Assembly (NCBI GenBank): GCA_019916065.1
Contig: CM034233.1
Location: 46,976,534 to 47,040,533, forward strand
From: Vitellaria paradoxa
Lineage: Eukaryota > Streptophyta > Magnoliopsida > Ericales > Sapotaceae
Direction: 5' to 3'
DNA: 64,000 nucleotides
Positions within the stretch are counted from its first letter, which is position 1. Each line of letters opens with the position of its first letter. The notes under the pieces were generated by a model. The model did no database searches and was not told the origin of the DNA. It was given only the letters and a program-made list of their open reading frames with translations. The translations under genes and the position numbers were made by a program. This document shows positions 1 to 11,405 of the stretch, one piece after another.

Positions 1-319
1 ATAAAGTGAGTTGAAGTGAGTTGGGGTGAGTCAAAGGAAAGGGTTGACCCATGGGTTAATGGGCTTGGGTTGAACCAATTTGGTAATTGGGCTAGGAATT
101 GTTTGGTTAAAAGTTTAGAAATTTTATATTAAACTCCCACATAGAGTGGAATTAAATCCGAAAATCTTTCTAACTAATTTTATCATTCCAAAAATTTTCA
201 AATGCTCAATTTCTTAGATTTTTACTATAATAAATATCACAACCACACTTAAACAAATTATTTAAGAGAAAAAAATTTAGGTTATTATACTTACCCTCAA
301 AGCAACGGGTAGTCTGAGA
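1..319. other. Unassigned sequence left of Tat element A
   Basis: No coding similarity is visible on either strand. The start has short GAGT/GGGTTG-type imperfect repeats, then becomes AT-rich. Recognisable integrase code begins only at about 320, so this segment is probably a different repeat that truncates the retroelement. The join is somewhere between about 290 and 320. Nature unknown. Confidence 0.3.
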
Positions 320-795
320 CATCCAATAGTTCTTTGGACATACAGGACAATCCCGAAAAAATCTAAAAACTCCATTCTCTTTTGTCTACGAGATGGAGAT
401 AATCGTTTCATTAGAGGTCAGTTTGTCGACCATTCGCATGTTTGCCTTTGATTAAGGGGACAACGACAGAGCTATGGGCATTTGCTTGGACTTAGTTCAT
501 GAAAAGATGGAGTCAGTAGCAATGAGGCTAACAACATATTAGTAGGGAATAAAGAGGAAGTTCAACAAGAAGGTCAATCCTTAAGAATTCAAAGTTGGTG
601 ACTATGTTCTCAGAAAGTTGAAGGGAGCAAGGAAGGATCTAACAGAAGGCAAGCTTGGCGCCAACTGGGAGGGGCCATTTCAAGTCACTGAGGTGCTTCG
701 AAATGGTGCTTATTGTTCGGCAAATCTAGAAGGGAGAGCTATAAAGAGGCCATGAAATACCGTTCATCTGAAGGTCTTTAATATGTAAAGAATTA
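320..795 (+). pseudogene. Ty3/gypsy (Tat lineage) integrase C-terminus, decayed
   Basis: The + strand encodes the end of a Ty3/gypsy polyprotein. VLWTYRT near 332-352 is the usual conserved block after the integrase catalytic core. After a one-base frame change come TPFSFVYE and a region ending LEVSL. The C-terminal domain follows, with VGDYVLRK, GANWEGPFQV, EVLRNGAY and a final VHLKVFNM just before the stop. The GPF..E...GAY pattern is typical of Tat-lineage integrases. At least four in-frame stops and one frameshift make it non-functional. Catalytic D,D,E residues lie upstream and are not in the window. The aligned LTR, PPT and antisense ORF downstream show it is the 3' part of one element (element A). 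Family call is confident; exact lineage is inferred. Confidence 0.8.
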
Positions 796-915
796 TCAAA
801 GTTAAGATATTAATGTATTTATCTAGGAAAAGCAATACAAATCAAAAATTTCAGAGACATGCTCAAAATTAAAGGAATGTCCAAATGGGTCTCCTAGTTT
901 TGACAATTAAAAAAT

Positions 916-1160
916 AATAGTCTAGCTGATTCATTCCAACTATTGACTCAAAAAAGAATAGTCTAGCTGGTTCATCCTAGCTATTAACTCCAAAAAGAAT
1001 AGTCCAGCTGATACATCCTAACTGTTGACTTGAAAAAAGATAGTCCAACTGGTTCATCCCAACTGTTGACTGGAAAAAGGTAGTCCAACTGATTCATCCC
1101 ACTTGTTGACTCCAAAAAGGATAGTCCAACTAGTTCATCTCAGTTGTTGACTAAAAAAAG
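916..1160. repeat. Tandem repeat, ~41 bp x 6, in Tat element A
   Basis: Six head-to-tail imperfect copies of a ~41-bp unit containing TAGTCCAACTG and TTCATCC, each ending in GTTGACT plus an A-rich spacer. It lies just 3' of the integrase stop and before the antisense ORF. That is the slot in which Tat/Ogre-type elements are known to carry variable tandem repeats. Confidence 0.85.
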
Positions 1161-1352
1161 TTTAATCAAAACCTAATCTAACTTTAGATCAGGTTTCTCC
1201 CTTGAAGTTAAGCTTTTTCAAGCTTTTAGTCTTAATTGAGAAGAGTTTAAAAGCTCCAAAATAGATCCAAAAGTTGGGTTACATCATTGAAATGCAATAC
1301 TAAGAAAAGCAAAAGAAGAAACAAGCAAAAAGTAGGAGTGGCTTCAAGTCCC

Positions 1353-3924
1353 CTAGGTAGCATTGTTGAGGGCATTCTTGGATAGTTCATCAGCAATCTC
1401 CCTTACAATCCTAGCAACGATATCCATAGGATCTGAAATGGAGTCTTCTTTGGTAGGTTTTTTGGGATCAGAAGTGGAGGTTGTTTGGATATTTGTAGTC
1501 TCGAAAGCACTTTCAACATCCACCTCACATTTTTTAATCTCCTTATCTCTCAGAGTTTCAACGGTTGGAGTTTGAGGGGTCTGTCAAAGCTGAATGAAGA
1601 TATTGCCTCTTGAAGATTGAACCATGATACTTCTCTGTAGGTATCTGAGGTCGGCTCCATGAATATTTTCTTCATGGCAACTTCCTAACCATCTAACAAA
1701 TAGTCGTTTTGAGCATTTGTCATCTGTTGTAAGAAGTCAGAGTATTAATTTCAAATTCTTTGGTATATTTTTTTCTATAGTCTTGATAGTCTAATCCTTT
1801 TGCAGTAGTGCATCGGCTTTACCTTTGAGCTCTACTCTTGATTTTACATTCTCTGTTTTGAGATTGGATTTCTCCAATATGGATTTGGTAAGTTCCTCTG
1901 CCATCTTCTCGTGCTCAGCTTTTGATGATGAGAACTCGACATGCTTGAAAGCAAGGAGTCTTCCTCTTTCTAAGAGTTCTTCATCATTTGCTTCTAATAA
2001 CCTTTCTAAGAGCCTACTCTTGCTCTCAGTAGAACCAAGTTTTTGATTGGCAAGTGCTTTCTCAGAATTGGTAGACTCAGCCTATCTTTTCATTTCTTCC
2101 TCGCCTGTTTAGAGCAATGTGGAGCCTATTTCTCATGCCACTGATCTCAACTTTAGTCTCATCGATCTTTTTATGTATACTTTGGAGGCAAGAAATGACT
2201 TCCAAGTCAAGAGAAAAGTTAAAAGAAGAAATTATAGAATAGAAAAGAGTTGAATATTATAAAGTCAAGTAGAGTTTACCATCACTGTGTTCTTTAGGAG
2301 TGTGTTTTTAAATTCCTCAGGAGCACTCATCTTTATCTTCTGTTAGTCATAGGGACGAGCAACTCTTTTGGCATATGCCATTGTGTGAAAGGGGGACACA
2401 AAAGCAGAATCCCAGATGGTGAAGGGGTCATTGTTGGGAACTTCTAAGCTTGGAATCAGAATTTATGGGATGAAAAGAGGAGTATCTTGGATAAGATTCC
2501 TTGGGAAGACAATTTCCAAAAGAACATGATCAAACCTTTTAGCCTCAAAGGGAGGAGAACTTGGCTGCTGTGATTGAGGTGGTCAGAAAGAGCTAGACGG
2601 TGTTTGGGAAGGAGATAGGGGTTCTTTTGGAGTAGGAGGACCCTCTAATATGATGATGTTGATTGATTGGACAACCTTTTACTTCTTTCTCGCTTTTAGA
2701 TCATCCTCTAACTCTTGGGGCTTCAAGAGGTTTCTTGATCACAACTTCCAAGCTCTTTTTGTTCTTTTCAATATTCTCTTGATTTCCTCCCCAACTCAGC
2801 CTTTTTTGGTGTCATTAGCTTTCTTCTCCTGGGCCCTCATCTTCTTAGCCAATTCTGCCTTTTTCTTCCTCGAGTTTACTTTGGCTTCCTTCTTAAGGTC
2901 TTTTTTGGGAGCCATTTGTTACTCGACAGTGTCAACAGGGAATAAGGTTATAGCTTCTTCTTCTTCTTCCCCTTCAAGCAACTCACGAATGTGTGGATCC
3001 ACACTGGTAATAGCAGGTTCAGGAGTTAAGCTGGTTGCACTAGAATTGCTAAGGGAACTGCAAGTGGGGGAGGAGGATTCCAATCTGGGTGCTTCAGTTT
3101 GTAGAATGCGTGCTTTTCCTTGGGAGTGGATGTGAACCATTTTAACAATTTATCACTAGCATCTCTGATTGCAAAATTCTATGGGGAAGAGATGAATGAT
3201 CGGTAACTTGGCACAAAGTTAAACAAGATAGGTGCTGACTTCGCAAAGGGGTAGAGTTTTGGACCATTGAGAAAAACCCACACTTCTTTCAAATGTGCTT
3301 CGTCAACTTGGATCCCTCTAGCACACAATTTCTTAGGTTGCTCATCTACACGAGAAAATAACAAATGATTAGATAAGATTAATCATAAATCATGAGAGAG
3401 TTAAATAGATGGAACACTGAAGTCTACCAACTTGGCCCTAAAGATATGGTAGGAACCTAGGAAAAAGGATCCTCGTTGGGACCATTGATCCAGTGTCTTG
3501 AGACAACATAGGTACCATTTTCTAAACCCTTGATGCTGTTCGGGGGCATGTGAACCAAAGCTTTCTAAGGTCGGGATTTCAAGTACCATTTATCCTACCC
3601 TCTCCCAACCTTCTGAATGTTGTAGCAACAAAGTAGGTCCTAGACAGTGATTTTAAATCGATAACATTGGTCAATCTAATGTACCTTATTGACTATACTA
3701 TAGAAATTGTAAGAAACGTGTCTAGGTAAAAGATTAACAGTGTGCATTACAAGCCTAAGAAAACCTAACGCCACCTTCAATGATGGCTACTATTGGGAAC
3801 TCAGCGGGTTCTTGCTTTTCTTCTTAAGAGAGAGTTTGATGCTAACATTTGGAGGGATATTGTATCTTTTCTTGAATGTATCGATTTTCTCCTCAATCCT
3901 CAATTCATCTGACAGCTTCCCCAT
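1353..3924 (-). pseudogene. Antisense ORF of Tat element A (gypsy-type transposon / Transposase_28-like), decayed
   Basis: On the strand opposite to integrase a long decayed coding region starts at ATG 3924 (MGKLSDEL) and ends at a TAG at 1353-1355. In order: an N-terminal segment with KRYNIPPNV, a frameshift, FPIVAIIEGGVRF, then LPRHVSYNFYS and a block with MPPNSIKGLENG. These look like the plant 'putative gypsy type transposon' family (Pfam Transposase_28); that assignment is from memory. The middle is Lys/Glu-rich, and the C-terminal third (about 1830-2070) is a Leu/Glu/Lys coiled coil. Stops, frameshifts and probable introns break it up. The same N-terminus recurs in element B at 13300-13480, so it is a family trait. 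The function of these antisense ORFs is unknown. Confidence 0.6.
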
Positions 3925-4438
3925 TTTACCTAAAAAAGAAGAATAGAAGAAAATGAGGTGAGACTGAGAAATTTTTCATATTCACAAGGGAAAACCCCTA
4001 GTTTCTAAGACGGTTAGTTGAAGAAAGTATGTGATTGTAGAGAATAGATGAGAACAGTTGAGAATAAGAGAGTTTGAAGTTTTGAAAAAGGATGCCAATG
4101 GTAGATACAAGCATTATGTGCATATACATATACCCTTGGGAGAGGTCAAAAGGTGAAATAGGTAGTAAAATGCTTTAGTTTAATGTTACCATATTCAAAT
4201 TGACATAAATGTGGCAGATGATAGACAAATGTTAAAGTTTTGGTACAATAATTAATATCTTACTTGCAAGGAATCGAAGGTATGCCTCATGTGCCATAAA
4301 TACGGCAGGAGGTCAACCAACTAGTTAAGGACACGTCAAAAGCAAGATAACGATGAGGGGTTTGAAAAGATATCCCATAGATAGAGGATAAACGTTTTGA
4401 TTTCTTTTAATCTACTCAAGTAATGGATTCTCCTAACT
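3925..4438. other. 3' untranslated region of Tat element A
   Basis: Non-coding in all frames. It lies between the antisense ORF start and the polypurine tract. If the antisense ORF is expressed, its promoter should be here; no convincing TATA box on the minus strand was found. Confidence 0.4.
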
Positions 4439-4453
4439 AGAGTGGGGGCATAA
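4439..4453 (+). promoter_or_regulatory. Polypurine tract of Tat element A
   Basis: AGAGTGGGGGCATAA lies directly before the LTR's TGTTGGTA. The same tract precedes the 3' LTR of element B at 13982-13997. It is the expected primer site for plus-strand DNA synthesis. Confidence 0.8.
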
Positions 4454-5105
4454 TGTTGGTACAAAAAATACTAAGGACACGTGGCATCATCCCAAGCATA
4501 TATATGTTGATCAGGAAGGAGTTTAGCGTAGGCTCTATTCGATCCCTGACCTTAACGACTAGGCCCTTTGATAAAAGGTCGCATGTTGGTCTAATTATAA
4601 TCATAAATGATGCATAGTAATAAATTTAGTTTATTTATTACTATTTTGTTAACTCAGTTAGTTCTTTGCCTTACAAGTGGTAGACATGATATAACGTTTG
4701 GACATTCCTTATGGTCACATCTCACCTACTCTTCTGATACCCCTCACGCGCATTAAATGCTAAGTGATTGGCATTAAATGCAAAGTAAATCGTCACAAAT
4801 ATAAATATACTTATAAGAAATATGAAATGATGACTTCTCTAATTATTTTACCATTTATTTATTGACTCTATCTTACTATAAATATAACACTTAGCTTCAA
4901 AATTAGATATAATTGCTATTGTCAACTAAACACTTGTCATTTTTCTATTATTCTCTCAAGCCTTCTTTGACTTAACTATCGGAGAGCTCTTGGTTGGGGA
5001 ATCCTTCTGCCAATTCCTTTGACGATTTCTTATTCTACAAGCTTGATTCAATTCCATTTAGTTGGCGTAGTGACAATGCACGGTAGTATTTTTTATTATC
5101 GCACA
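4454..5105 (+). repeat. 3' LTR of Tat element A
   Basis: It begins TGTTGGTA directly after the PPT and is clearly related over its length to the LTRs of element B: shared ACACGTGG block, a GCATTAAATG repeat pair, ACTATAAATATAACACTTAG (TATA region) and CTCTCAAGCCTT. The right end is placed at ATCGCACA by alignment with element B's LTR end and the TG...CA rule. The end is uncertain by a few bases because the 5' LTR and TSD are outside the window. Confidence 0.75.
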
Positions 5106-6290
5106 GTTGGGATTCCCACGGCCGATAAAATTTTGCTTAAAATAAATCAAGTTTCTAAATTTTGAGGTATTTGGTTTAGCTAATATTGTCTTGGACATAA
5201 AATATATAAAATATCAACTAAAGAGTGGCTGTATAGATATTCGACCGATTTATTTTGATTCTGTGAAGATATTTTGGCCCATTCATTTTATTCTGTGATA
5301 TTGTGAAAGTATTCGACCGATTTATCTTGATCTTTGGTTCCTAACACCTAAATTGAAGGATAATGGGAAGTTAACTACCAAGGAAGTTATAACCAAATAA
5401 GTGCCTACTCAAATTATGAATAAGGGGTTGTTAATGCAGTTGTAGAGTGGAAGTGAGTTACAAATGGCGATTACAGATAGAGATAACTACCCATTCAAGT
5501 TATGTTTAAGTGGGCAGTTGCTGTAGTTATTGAGTGGAAGTGACTTATAGACGGTGGTTATAGATGGTTGCAACTGTTATTACTCCTAGTATAAATGTGG
5601 ATGAAAGAAGCCAAAGAACGTGTCCCTCGTTCTCATAATCAAATCAACCTTTCGTTATTGTCATTTATCTTTATCGTCTTTATCATTTCAGTCCTTTAAT
5701 TTTAATGTAATTCTTATTTCAGTAATTCAATTCTAGTTGTAACTTTTATTTAATCTTTATAATTTTTTGTTATTTAAATTTCATATCTTTCAATTCTGCT
5801 TTACTTCTGCTCTCTTCTATTTATCTTCATATGCAATAAGATTGAATATCCTCTAGGAATGGCTTAGTTTCCATCTCAATATATATCCATTAGGAGTGGT
5901 TTAATGCCTTCCCATACAGCATATTACTCAGAATTTGATTCGGATTTTGATTCTTCTGATTTTGATTGTTATTCAGGCCACTTTCAGTAAGTGTTCATTA
6001 CTGAGTGATTACTCACTATCTTGCTGGAAAAGGTGGTTCGGGTTGGTTTTTTTGATTGGGAAACAGACAAGGAGTTGGCTTATCAATATTTTAGTGGATA
6101 TTATGATCAGTTTCATCTCAATTCCAGTATCAATTGTATGATAATCCATATTATATTTCTAATACACAAGATTTTAATAAATTATAACACTCATATTTAT
6201 GTACATATCAGTTATAATTAGAATCAAATTCATATTCCTATCCATAGTGTAATGTAGATGATAGCAAATTTGAAGCCTTGCGACAGCAAC
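5106..6290. other. Unassigned AT-rich DNA, possible LTR remnant
   Basis: No gene is supported. A short duplicated phrase (ATTCGACCGATTTAT) occurs near 5239 and 5310. The stretch 5380-5860, with a TATAAATG motif at about 5590 followed by T/C-rich sequence, has the feel of a decayed chromovirus LTR, but no TSD or ends were found. The ORFs at 5935-6221 have no recognisable motif. Confidence 0.25.
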
Positions 6291-6602
6291 GTGGTAACCC
6301 ACACTGCCTGATCTTGATACCTACCCTTACGTTTTGAGTCCCAACGACTCTAGCATGCTCGTGCAACCAATCTAATCTGAAACGGTGAAAGGCTGTTGCT
6401 TACACTCGACAATTTTGGTGCATACACTTTTATTTTAAAGTCCTTCTAGTAGTAAGGCAGTAGCAACCCACACCGACTAATCTTAATACCTATCCTTACC
6501 CTTTGAGTACCAGTGACTTTGGCATGCCCACACAACCAAATCCAATCAGAAACCTTAGAAGACTGTGTGTTGTTTGTGTTGGAGAATTTTGGCACAAACA
6601 AT
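6291..6602. repeat. Direct duplication, ~169 bp period
   Basis: Two diverged copies in tandem (about 6291-6429 and 6460-6602) share AACCCACAC, CTTGATACCTA, CTTACC, TTTGAGT, GGCATGC-like and AATTTTGG blocks in the same order. Origin unknown; no coding frame is conserved between copies. Confidence 0.7.
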
Positions 6603-7251
6603 AGGAAAATTTTGGTTGAGTTGGTATTCTCTTTTTGATTGACTAAAACCAATAAAAACAATGATTTATCTCTATATTGCTCTTTTGGTTCATTCTATTT
6701 TGTTTCCTAAAGTGCAACTGAGTAGGCTAAGAGGAAAAATAGTTTATTATCTATCTAAACTATTTTGTTTGGTAATATTAATAAGTTGTGGCTTTGCTAT
6801 GCAGTAAAAGACACATAGCAGTGAACAGAATTAAGCATGGAAAAATGGTGGTAGCAGCTTCTTAACAAAAGCAATTGACATTTTTTAGTAGTAAACCGAC
6901 ATTGTCTACAATGTATAATTTCACATTGTTATTTAATTTAATTTTATTATTATTATTATTACTATTTTTTTGACAAATACAAAGCTTAAGAACACTATAA
7001 CTAAATTCTTTGTGCTTTAAATTCTGCACAAAAAATCCTAGCACATTTTCTTACCCAATATATATACACATAAACCTAGCCTATATTATTTATTCTTTTT
7101 ATTTGTTCTTAGTTTGGTAATTTTATGGATTTCAGCTCCACAAGGAGTCATTGTCTCTTGAAGTGTTGGTTTTTGTCTTGTAAGAGCTGTGAAAGCTCTT
7201 GATAATAACTTCTCTATCAATATGCAATTGACATTGAAAGAGCAGTACAAG
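6603..7251. other. Unassigned DNA flanking a solo LTR
   Basis: AT-rich, no supported gene. Removing the solo LTR and one TSD joins about 7120-7256 to 8851 onward. The joined + strand has a short open stretch containing NNFSINMQLTLKEQYKGD, which might be an old exon or TE fragment. I do not recognise it. Confidence 0.2.
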
Positions 7252-7256
7252 GGAGA

Positions 7257-8845
7257 TGTTGGCCCAAAGTTTATAAAGTTAGTTTTATAATTGATTTTGA
7301 TGATAACAAACATTGAATTAAATTTTCACAATTAATTTTCAAATAGACATTGTATGAAATGTTACAATTCATTTGATAGATTCAAGATAATAGAGTTGGA
7401 AGAGATTGATATTATTTTTTAGATATTTTCACATAATTTGGATGAAGGAATAAAGGAATTTCAAAGTTGGGAGTAATAAAAATCAAAGTAAGATGAAGAT
7501 TTGAACTAGAGGTTAACTCGGGTAAATAGAGAAATCAGACATATGTCAGTATATAGATGATATCTTAAGATCCAACGGTTCAATTATTATGAAATTTTAA
7601 TATAGTAAACTAGACTTCTATATCTACAACTTTACCGAAGGGAAAGTTTTGTGGATCTGACGTTAAGATATCAAAACGTGAGTTGGAATATTAGTCATTA
7701 CAGAAAGGTTTTTAATTCTGGATTCTGGAGCTAGTCTTAGTTTTTGAGACATAACTCATACTCTACAGCTTTAAAACTTCTGATTTTTGGTGTGTGAAAA
7801 GAAGACTCAAAAAGCTACAACTTTTGTAGTTTAAGTTTCTTCTAATTCTAAAAGTATCCTGGTGAAACGGAAGCTTAAACGGGAAACACAGATTCAGAAT
7901 GTCAGAAAAAGCTATCAGAAGCTGGTCTCGGTTCAGAAGCCATATCTGACCATCTAACCGTTGGATGAAGCTCAAAATTTGACATATGATAGCTGACTTA
8001 TATATATACAAAGTCTTTACTCTGAGGCAATGTCATATTTGAACGTTCTGAGGGTGAAAAATGGTCACAAATATATCTCAGAAAATCTGAATCTGAAAGA
8101 CAGCATTGGAAGCAAGGAAATTCAATTTCTTTCAAGGGCAAAAGTGTCTTTTCACATTGTAACGGCCATTTGGAGATTTTCATCTATAAATAGAGCCTTA
8201 AACTCAGATTCAAGGGGATGAAGAAGGCAAGAAAGAAGTTCTTACAAAGAGATACAAGAAATTCCATAACTTTGCAAACATAGAGTGATTTCTTCTCACA
8301 TTTATGCTTCATCTTTCATATTCAACTTGTGAGAGTTTCTTTTTGATTTGATTGAGTTTTAAACTCATCATTGTTGTTGTAAGAAAGGGAAATTTAAAGC
8401 CCTTTTAATTTGTGAGAGTTGGGTGAGCTCTTGTTGGTTTTGGTTCAAGTGTTAGGACCAAAACAAGAGACTTTCTTTGAGAGAGACTTGTGTGAGTGAT
8501 TTGGGGATAAAATCACTTGGGAAAGGTTTCTAGCACCTTGGGAAGCTAGTGTGTAATAAGCTCATCAAAGAATAGTGGAGAAATCTCAAGGAAGGCCTTG
8601 GGGGAGTGGACGTAGGCAATATTGAAGCCGAACCACTATAAATCGATTGTGTTTGCTTCTCTTCCTTTCTCTTTATATTTATTGCAAACACTAGCACTCA
8701 CTCTTCATTCACAAATATTGAATAATTTTTTTTTTGGTGCATTTCATATTCATCTTGACATATTTGTTTTAGGGTTGAAATTTTTATTTGCAAAATTTTT
8801 AAGCAACCCTATTCACCCCCTCTAGTGTTGCTATTTGGGACAACA
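7257..8845. mobile_element. Solo LTR (1,589 bp), probably Ty1/copia
   Basis: Starts TGTTGGCC and ends GGGACAACA, and is flanked by a perfect 5-bp target-site duplication GGAGA (7252-7256 and 8846-8850). The start contains TTTTGATGATAACAAAC and the end contains CCCTATTCACCCCCTCTAG, both common at the ends of long plant copia LTRs. A TATAAATA box sits at 8185-8192. There is no internal coding region, so it is a solo LTR left by LTR-LTR recombination. The copia assignment rests on remembered end motifs. Confidence 0.85.
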
Positions 8846-8850
8846 GGAGA

Positions 8851-9232
8851 TGCTACACTAATAACTTACAAGTTATTATTTTAATTCACTCAATTCACAC
8901 GCACAGGCTCTATTTAATAATGAGACTTGATTGTAACCTCACTGAAAACAACTTCATTTTGATATTTAGTGATTTCTATATTGTTCTATTTTAAAATTTG
9001 TTGCTTGTATTTGTTTTAAGTTACTATTCAAATCTTATCTTTTGCCAAGAGCCTGTCATGTAAAGCCATTAGAGACCTCTCCATATCTGTTAGAGGAGTA
9101 AAAAAATACTCCTTTATCTACCCATCAAGTTGGGTTTATCATCTTAAATTCTAATGATATTATATTTTCTTGAATGCTACTAGAACCTATTTTTTTATAT
9201 GGTTATGATTAAAGAAACGGTGCAAATCTATG
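8851..9232. other. Unassigned DNA between two LTR insertions
   Basis: No ORF, RNA gene or repeat of note. It separates the solo LTR from element B's TSD. Confidence 0.3.
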
Positions 9233-9237
9233 AAATT

Positions 9238-9906
9238 TGTTGGTATAAAAAATAACCTTGGACACGTGGTGTACTCCTAGGCATAATGGAAAAGTGCTCG
9301 GCATGGGTTGAATAATCAGAAAAAGGTTGAAGTTGAGTCCCACCTTGTTATGGAATCATAATAGTGTGATTCTAACTATAAATGCAAAATAGTAATAAAT
9401 AAATTAAACTTATTGTCTAAAAGTTAATCTAGTTAGTTCGTTTCATTACAAGTGGCTGATAGATGTGATATTTGGACACTCTGTATGGTGGTATTCTGTC
9501 TATTCAGATGCCTATTTCGCCTATGTGTATTTAATGCAAAGTGAATAGCATTAAATGAGAAGTGAAAGACACTTAAGGAAAAGTAAGAGCACTAAGCACT
9601 TTACGGAATTCATATGAGGTACAAAATGATAACATTTCCATTATTTACCTATTAATTATTTATATTATCTTACTACAAATACAATACTTAGCTAAAAAAT
9701 CTAAGGATGCTCACTATTGTCAACTCAGTATTTCACTTTTTTTCTTTTCATCTTATAACTCTCTCAGGCCTTTGCTAACTTTATCATCAGAGGGTTTTCT
9801 GGTCGGGGACCCTCTTTCCGGCTATAACCTCTACTTCTTTTGTGCTCGGTTGGATTTTCGATTGATGTGGTGAGTAGTTCTAGCAGTGATTTTTTATTGC
9901 CGAATA
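9238..9906 (+). repeat. 5' LTR of Tat element B
   Basis: Starts TGTTGGTATAAAAAATAACC and ends GCCGAATA, followed immediately by the primer-binding site. Contains TACAAATACAATACTTAG in the expected TATA region. It aligns throughout with 13998-14600, with scattered differences and some indels, so the insertion is not very recent. Confidence 0.9.
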
Positions 9907-9927
9907 TTTGGCGCCTATCGTAGGGCC
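9907..9927 (+). promoter_or_regulatory. Primer-binding site of Tat element B
   Basis: TTTGGCGCC followed by TATCGTAGGGCC directly abuts the LTR. It resembles the TTGGCGCC...GTGGGGCC primer sites of other plant Tat elements. The matching tRNA was not determined. Confidence 0.65.
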
Positions 9928-10339
9928 CAGTTCTTGGTTCCCTACATTCTTGTGTTCTTGACATTTTCCTATTTTTCCAACTTTCATTGATTATGGCTTT
10001 CGATAGAGATATGACACCCCAATAATCTTTACGAAGAGCAACAGATGTATAAGTTCCCAGGCAAAAAAAGAGTGTATTAACCATTGCCACTCCAAGTCAG
10101 GCAGTGAGAAAGCAACGCAAGACTAGTGATCTTGATGTTGTTAGAAGAGGGTAAGTGATTGCACGCAATCATTGTCATTTCTTAGCATCATTTCACACTC
10201 TTCTTATGAACATTTTATCAAGTAGAATTCATTTTTTATCTTGTTTTGATTACTTCTATGGTCTTTGTGTGTTTTGTAGGGAAATGAAGGAACACAGCTC
10301 AAGAAAGCCAAGTTAGGAGCAGAAAGTTGCAATCCGGGC

Positions 10340-10625
10340 AAATCAAGTTACCTTGGGTGCACAAGATCTTGGGCACCCCACTGTGTCACTGCTTGGGCGC
10401 CTGTTGAGGCTCAACTTTGCTAGACTCTCTCAGGACTTTCATCAAACACCTGGCTGAGAAGACCTTGGGCGCCCAACGGAACACCTCTTAGGCGCATGAG
10501 AGCTTGGATACCCGCCTGTGCAACACCTTGGGCGCCCACCGAGAGCAAGTTTCCAACCTCACACGTGGGGTGTGCAGGGACTTGGGCGCACGCCAAGTGA
10601 GGCTTAGGCGCCCGCGACGTTCCTC
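10340..10625. repeat. CTTGGGCGCC-type repeats in the solo LTR upstream region
   Basis: CTTGGGCGCC or variants (CTTAGGCGC, CTTGGGCGCA) recur at least six times at irregular spacing. This makes a GC-rich island in AT-rich surroundings, upstream of the LTR TATA box, so it may be regulatory. Confidence 0.75.
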
Positions 10626-11076
10626 CAGTAAACTTTGAATATTAATTTCGAATCATAAATTTACATTTATACCCTTGATTTGTGTACGCCTATAAATAGG
10701 CTAAATACTGATGTGAAAATGGGAGGTTACATTGCATTTACGTCTTAGGTTTTTGCTTAACTTTTTTTTAGGGTGAGCTTGCTCTTCACTCTCCTAAGGT
10801 TTACATGTAAGTTTTTTATTTTCTCAATATTTTCAATTTAAAGTACTTCATTTTTATTATTCGTCTTTCATTGTTACTTCGTACTTGTTTCTTTTACATT
10901 AATGGATGGTGTGCAAGTTTATTTTCCTCTTCAAAGTTCAATTATGTTAGGCTAGGGTTGGTACTTGGCTTCAAATCATTAAAGGTGGTGTGGTAGTTTG
11001 GTGAACTCAAACGTAAAAGGTTTTATTTCAATGAAATATATTTTTGATTTCTAATGGGGATTTTATCGTAAGTTAG

Positions 11077-11405
11077 GGTTCTTTTGAAATCAACTCACCC
11101 GTGTTATCCCGGTGAGTTAGAAACATATTTTCTAAAGCCCAAATTAGGTTTTCTTACGAAATCAAATCACCCGTGTTATAATAAAAGCTTGGGTACAATT
11201 GGCCACTCGTGCATACCAAGTGTTTGATCCAATGGCCCAGTGATTTGGAACCTATTTTCCTAAAACCATAACTTGAGGTTTTCTTAAGAAATTGATTCAC
11301 CCGTGTTACAGTTGAAGCTTGGCTACGAGTTGACGCTCGTGCACATTAGTTGTTCAATTCGATGTCCTAGTGAGTCCGAAACTAATTTTTAAAGCCTCCA
11401 CTTAC
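11077..11405. repeat. Tandem repeat, ~130 bp, 2 full copies plus a shortened copy
   Basis: Copies start with GGTTTTCTTA(C/A)GAAAT at 11147 and 11277. Both continue with CACCCGTGTTA, AAGCTTGG, CTCGTGCA and end near TTTTCCTAAA/TTTTTAAAGCC. A shortened copy starts at 11077. The array lies downstream of the TATA box inside the nested solo LTR. Confidence 0.8.

Noticed and set aside
916..1160. 41-bp repeats considered as a CRISPR array
   Set aside because: Copies are imperfect and contiguous with no unique spacers, in a plant retroelement; ordinary tandem repeat.
2650..3135. 161-codon + strand ORF
   Set aside because: It is the shadow of the Lys/Glu-rich antisense ORF of element A; composition (Phe/Leu/Ser-rich) is what the reverse strand of such a region gives.
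9764..10090. 108-codon minus-strand ORF over the element B LTR end and PBS
   Set aside because: It overlaps LTR, PBS and gag start on the wrong strand and has no motif; chance ORF.
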